This document shows, in pieces, positions 34,738-36,402 of a stretch of 36,402 nt of DNA (positions are counted from its first letter, which is position 1; each line of letters starts with the position of its first letter). The notes under the pieces were generated by a model. That model was not told the origin of the DNA. It saw only the letters and a list, made by a program, of their open reading frames with translations, and ran no database searches. This DNA comes from Patulibacter sp. (GTDB taxonomy: Bacteria; Actinomycetota; Thermoleophilia; Solirubrobacterales; Solirubrobacteraceae). The stretch is from contig JADMKN010000056.1 in assembly GCA_015478825.1 (NCBI GenBank), positions 1 to 36,402 of the forward strand, given 5' to 3'. The translations under genes were made by a program, and so were the position numbers.

Positions 34738-36249
34738 TCAGCGCGGAACCAGGACCTCGGCGTACAGCGGGCGCTCGCCGCCGGCCCGCTCGTTGATCGC
34801 GTCGACCGCCTCGTCGACGTTCGCCGCCGGGACCGTCGCCAACGCGAACCGCTCCAGCACGAGCACGTCGCGGACGGCCTCGCCGTCCAGGCCGGTCGCC
34901 TCGGTGATCGCCGCCACGAGGTCGCGCACCTCGAGCCCGGCGCTCGTCCCCGGAGCCAGCACGATCCGCGTGCCCGGCTCGTCGGCGTCGCGATTGATCT
35001 GCGGCTTGCGCCCGCGACGGGGCTTCTGACGGCGGACCTCCGACGCGTCGGCCGGCGCGTCGTCGGTCGGGGCCGGGGCCTCCTCGACGGCGCCCTCCGC
35101 AGGCGCGGGAGCCTCCGGAGCGGATCCGCGGACCGCGGTCGCTCCCGCCGACCACGGCGTGATCTCCATGCCGATGTGCTCCTCGATCGCCTCGCGCTCG
35201 CGGGTCTGCTTCGACTCGACGAAGGTGATCGCGCGGCCGCTCGCGCCCGCGCGGCCCGTCCGGCCGATCCGGTGGACGTAGGTGTCCGGCGACCGCGGCA
35301 CGTCGTAGTTGACGACGTGGGTGACCGTGGAGATGTCCAGGCCGCGCGCGGCGACGTCGGTCGCGACGAGGATCGGCACGCGACCGCCCTTGAACGCCAG
35401 CATCACGCCGTCGCGCTGCCCCTGCGAGAGGTCGCCGTGCAGCGCGCGGGCGTTCTGCCCCCGGTCCTTCAGCAGCCGGTACAGCCGGTCGGTGCCGATC
35501 TTGGTGCGGCAGAAGACGATCGCCTGGCGCGGCCGCTCGGCGGCGATCACCTCGGCCAGCTTCTCGGGCTTGTCCTTCGACGCGACCTCGACCCGGAACT
35601 GCTCGACCGAGTCGACGGTCAGCGTGTCGGCCTTGACCTTGACGTGCTCGGGCTCGTAGAGGTAGTTGTCGGCCAGCTTGCGGATCGGCGGCGCCATCGT
35701 TGCCGAGAACAGCGCGGTCTGACGGCCGTTCGGCGTCCGCCGGAGGATCTTCTCGACGTCCTCGAGGAAGCCCAGGTCGAGCATCTCGTCGGCCTCGTCG
35801 AGCACCACGAAGCGACACGAGCCGAGCTGCAGCGCGCCCCGGTCGATCAGGTCGAGCACGCGGCCGACCGTGCCGACGACGACGTGCGCGCCGGAGCGCA
35901 GCCGCGAGATCTGCTCGCGGATCGGCGCGCCGCCGAAGGTCGCAACGACCTCGACGTTCTTCTTGACCCCGAACGAGCGGATCGCCTGGGTGACCTGGAT
36001 GCAGAGCTCACGGGTCGGCGTCAGCACCAGCGCCTGGGTGTCGCTGCTCGTCGGGTCGACGTACTCGACGATCGGCACGCCGAAGGCGGCGGTCTTGCCG
36101 GACCCGGTCTGCGCCTGGCCGATCACGTCTCGACCCTCGAGCATCGGCGGCATGCCCTGCGCCTGGATCGGGCTGGGCTTCTCGTACCCGATCTCGCGCA
36201 GGGCCTCGAGCACGGGTTCGGACAGGCGGAGGTCGGCAAACGCGGTCAT
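34738..36249 (-). CDS. DEAD/DEAH-box ATP-dependent RNA helicase
   Basis: 503 aa; FADLRLSEPVLEALREIGYEKPSPIQAQGMPPML Q-motif, AQTGSGKTAAFGVPI, VVLDEADEMLDLGF, SATMAPPIRKLA, HRIGRTGRAGASGRAI. Confidence 0.96.
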   Translation of the reverse strand: MTAFADLRLSEPVLEALREIGYEKPSPIQAQGMPPMLEGRDVIGQAQTGSGKTAAFGVPIVEYVDPTSSDTQALVLTPTRELCIQVTQAIRSFGVKKNVEVVATFGGAPIREQISRLRSGAHVVVGTVGRVLDLIDRGALQLGSCRFVVLDEADEMLDLGFLEDVEKILRRTPNGRQTALFSATMAPPIRKLADNYLYEPEHVKVKADTLTVDSVEQFRVEVASKDKPEKLAEVIAAERPRQAIVFCRTKIGTDRLYRLLKDRGQNARALHGDLSQGQRDGVMLAFKGGRVPILVATDVAARGLDISTVTHVVNYDVPRSPDTYVHRIGRTGRAGASGRAITFVESKQTREREAIEEHIGMEITPWSAGATAVRGSAPEAPAPAEGAVEEAPAPTDDAPADASEVRRQKPRRGRKPQINRDADEPGTRIVLAPGTSAGLEVRDLVAAITEATGLDGEAVRDVLVLERFALATVPAANVDEAVDAINERAGGERPLYAEVLVPR

Positions 36250-36343
36250 CGACCCTGGACATTACCCGCCCCCCGGCCCCCGACGGGAACACCGATCGTC
36301 TTCGTCGGCCGATTCCCTTCGGCGACCGCCCGCGACGGCGCGG

Positions 36344-36402
36344 TCAGACGTCGAGGATCAGCTTGCCGGTGGTCAGCACGGTCATGACGCGGGCGGGGCG
36401 GG
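36344..36402 (-). CDS. C-terminal end of a protein continuing beyond the window (possibly MDR-type oxidoreductase)
   Basis: Minus strand reads ...RVMTVLTTGKLILDV* ; GKLILDV resembles the end of quinone oxidoreductase/alcohol dehydrogenase proteins, but only about 19 codons are visible. Confidence 0.4.
   Translation of the reverse strand, partial: RPARVMTVLTTGKLILDV

Noticed and set aside
1-36402. Mobile elements, prophage, defence or toxin-antitoxin systems
   Set aside because: No transposase, integrase, phage structural, restriction-modification or TA-like proteins seen in any plausible coding frame.

Overview
36.4 kb of very GC-rich, densely packed chromosomal DNA, probably from an actinobacterium (Solirubrobacterales-like is only an inference from gene content and style). 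I support about 34 protein-coding genes plus partial genes at both ends. I see no rRNA, tRNA, CRISPR array or recognisable transposon. Main blocks: enoyl-CoA hydratase / HD-domain / IclR / siderophore-interacting protein; a copper operon (copZ, His-rich secreted protein, copA) divergent from csoR; an oxidative cluster (P450-TetR, GMC oxidoreductase-FMO/BVMO-like, PucR-type regulator, aldehyde dehydrogenase); a second GMC oxidoreductase and a second aldehyde dehydrogenase; and housekeeping genes (map, bcp, fpg-like, sixA-like, cyclophilin, DEAD helicase). The most interesting non-coding signals are: (1) a five-unit, roughly 60-bp intergenic tandem repeat upstream of map, with alternating A/B subtypes and internal inverted repeats; (2) a near-identical palindrome (GTGACGCCTGYGTCATG) upstream of the second GMC oxidoreductase and the second aldehyde dehydrogenase, suggesting a small shared regulon; (3) a window-wide pattern of TANNNT (mostly TAGNNT) hexamers ending 6-10 nt before start codons, suggesting extensive leaderless transcription; (4) two CsoR-type operators in the copper intergenic region; and (5) several long perfect hairpins acting as candidate terminators or operators. 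All calls come from reading the sequence and supplied translations; no searches were run.
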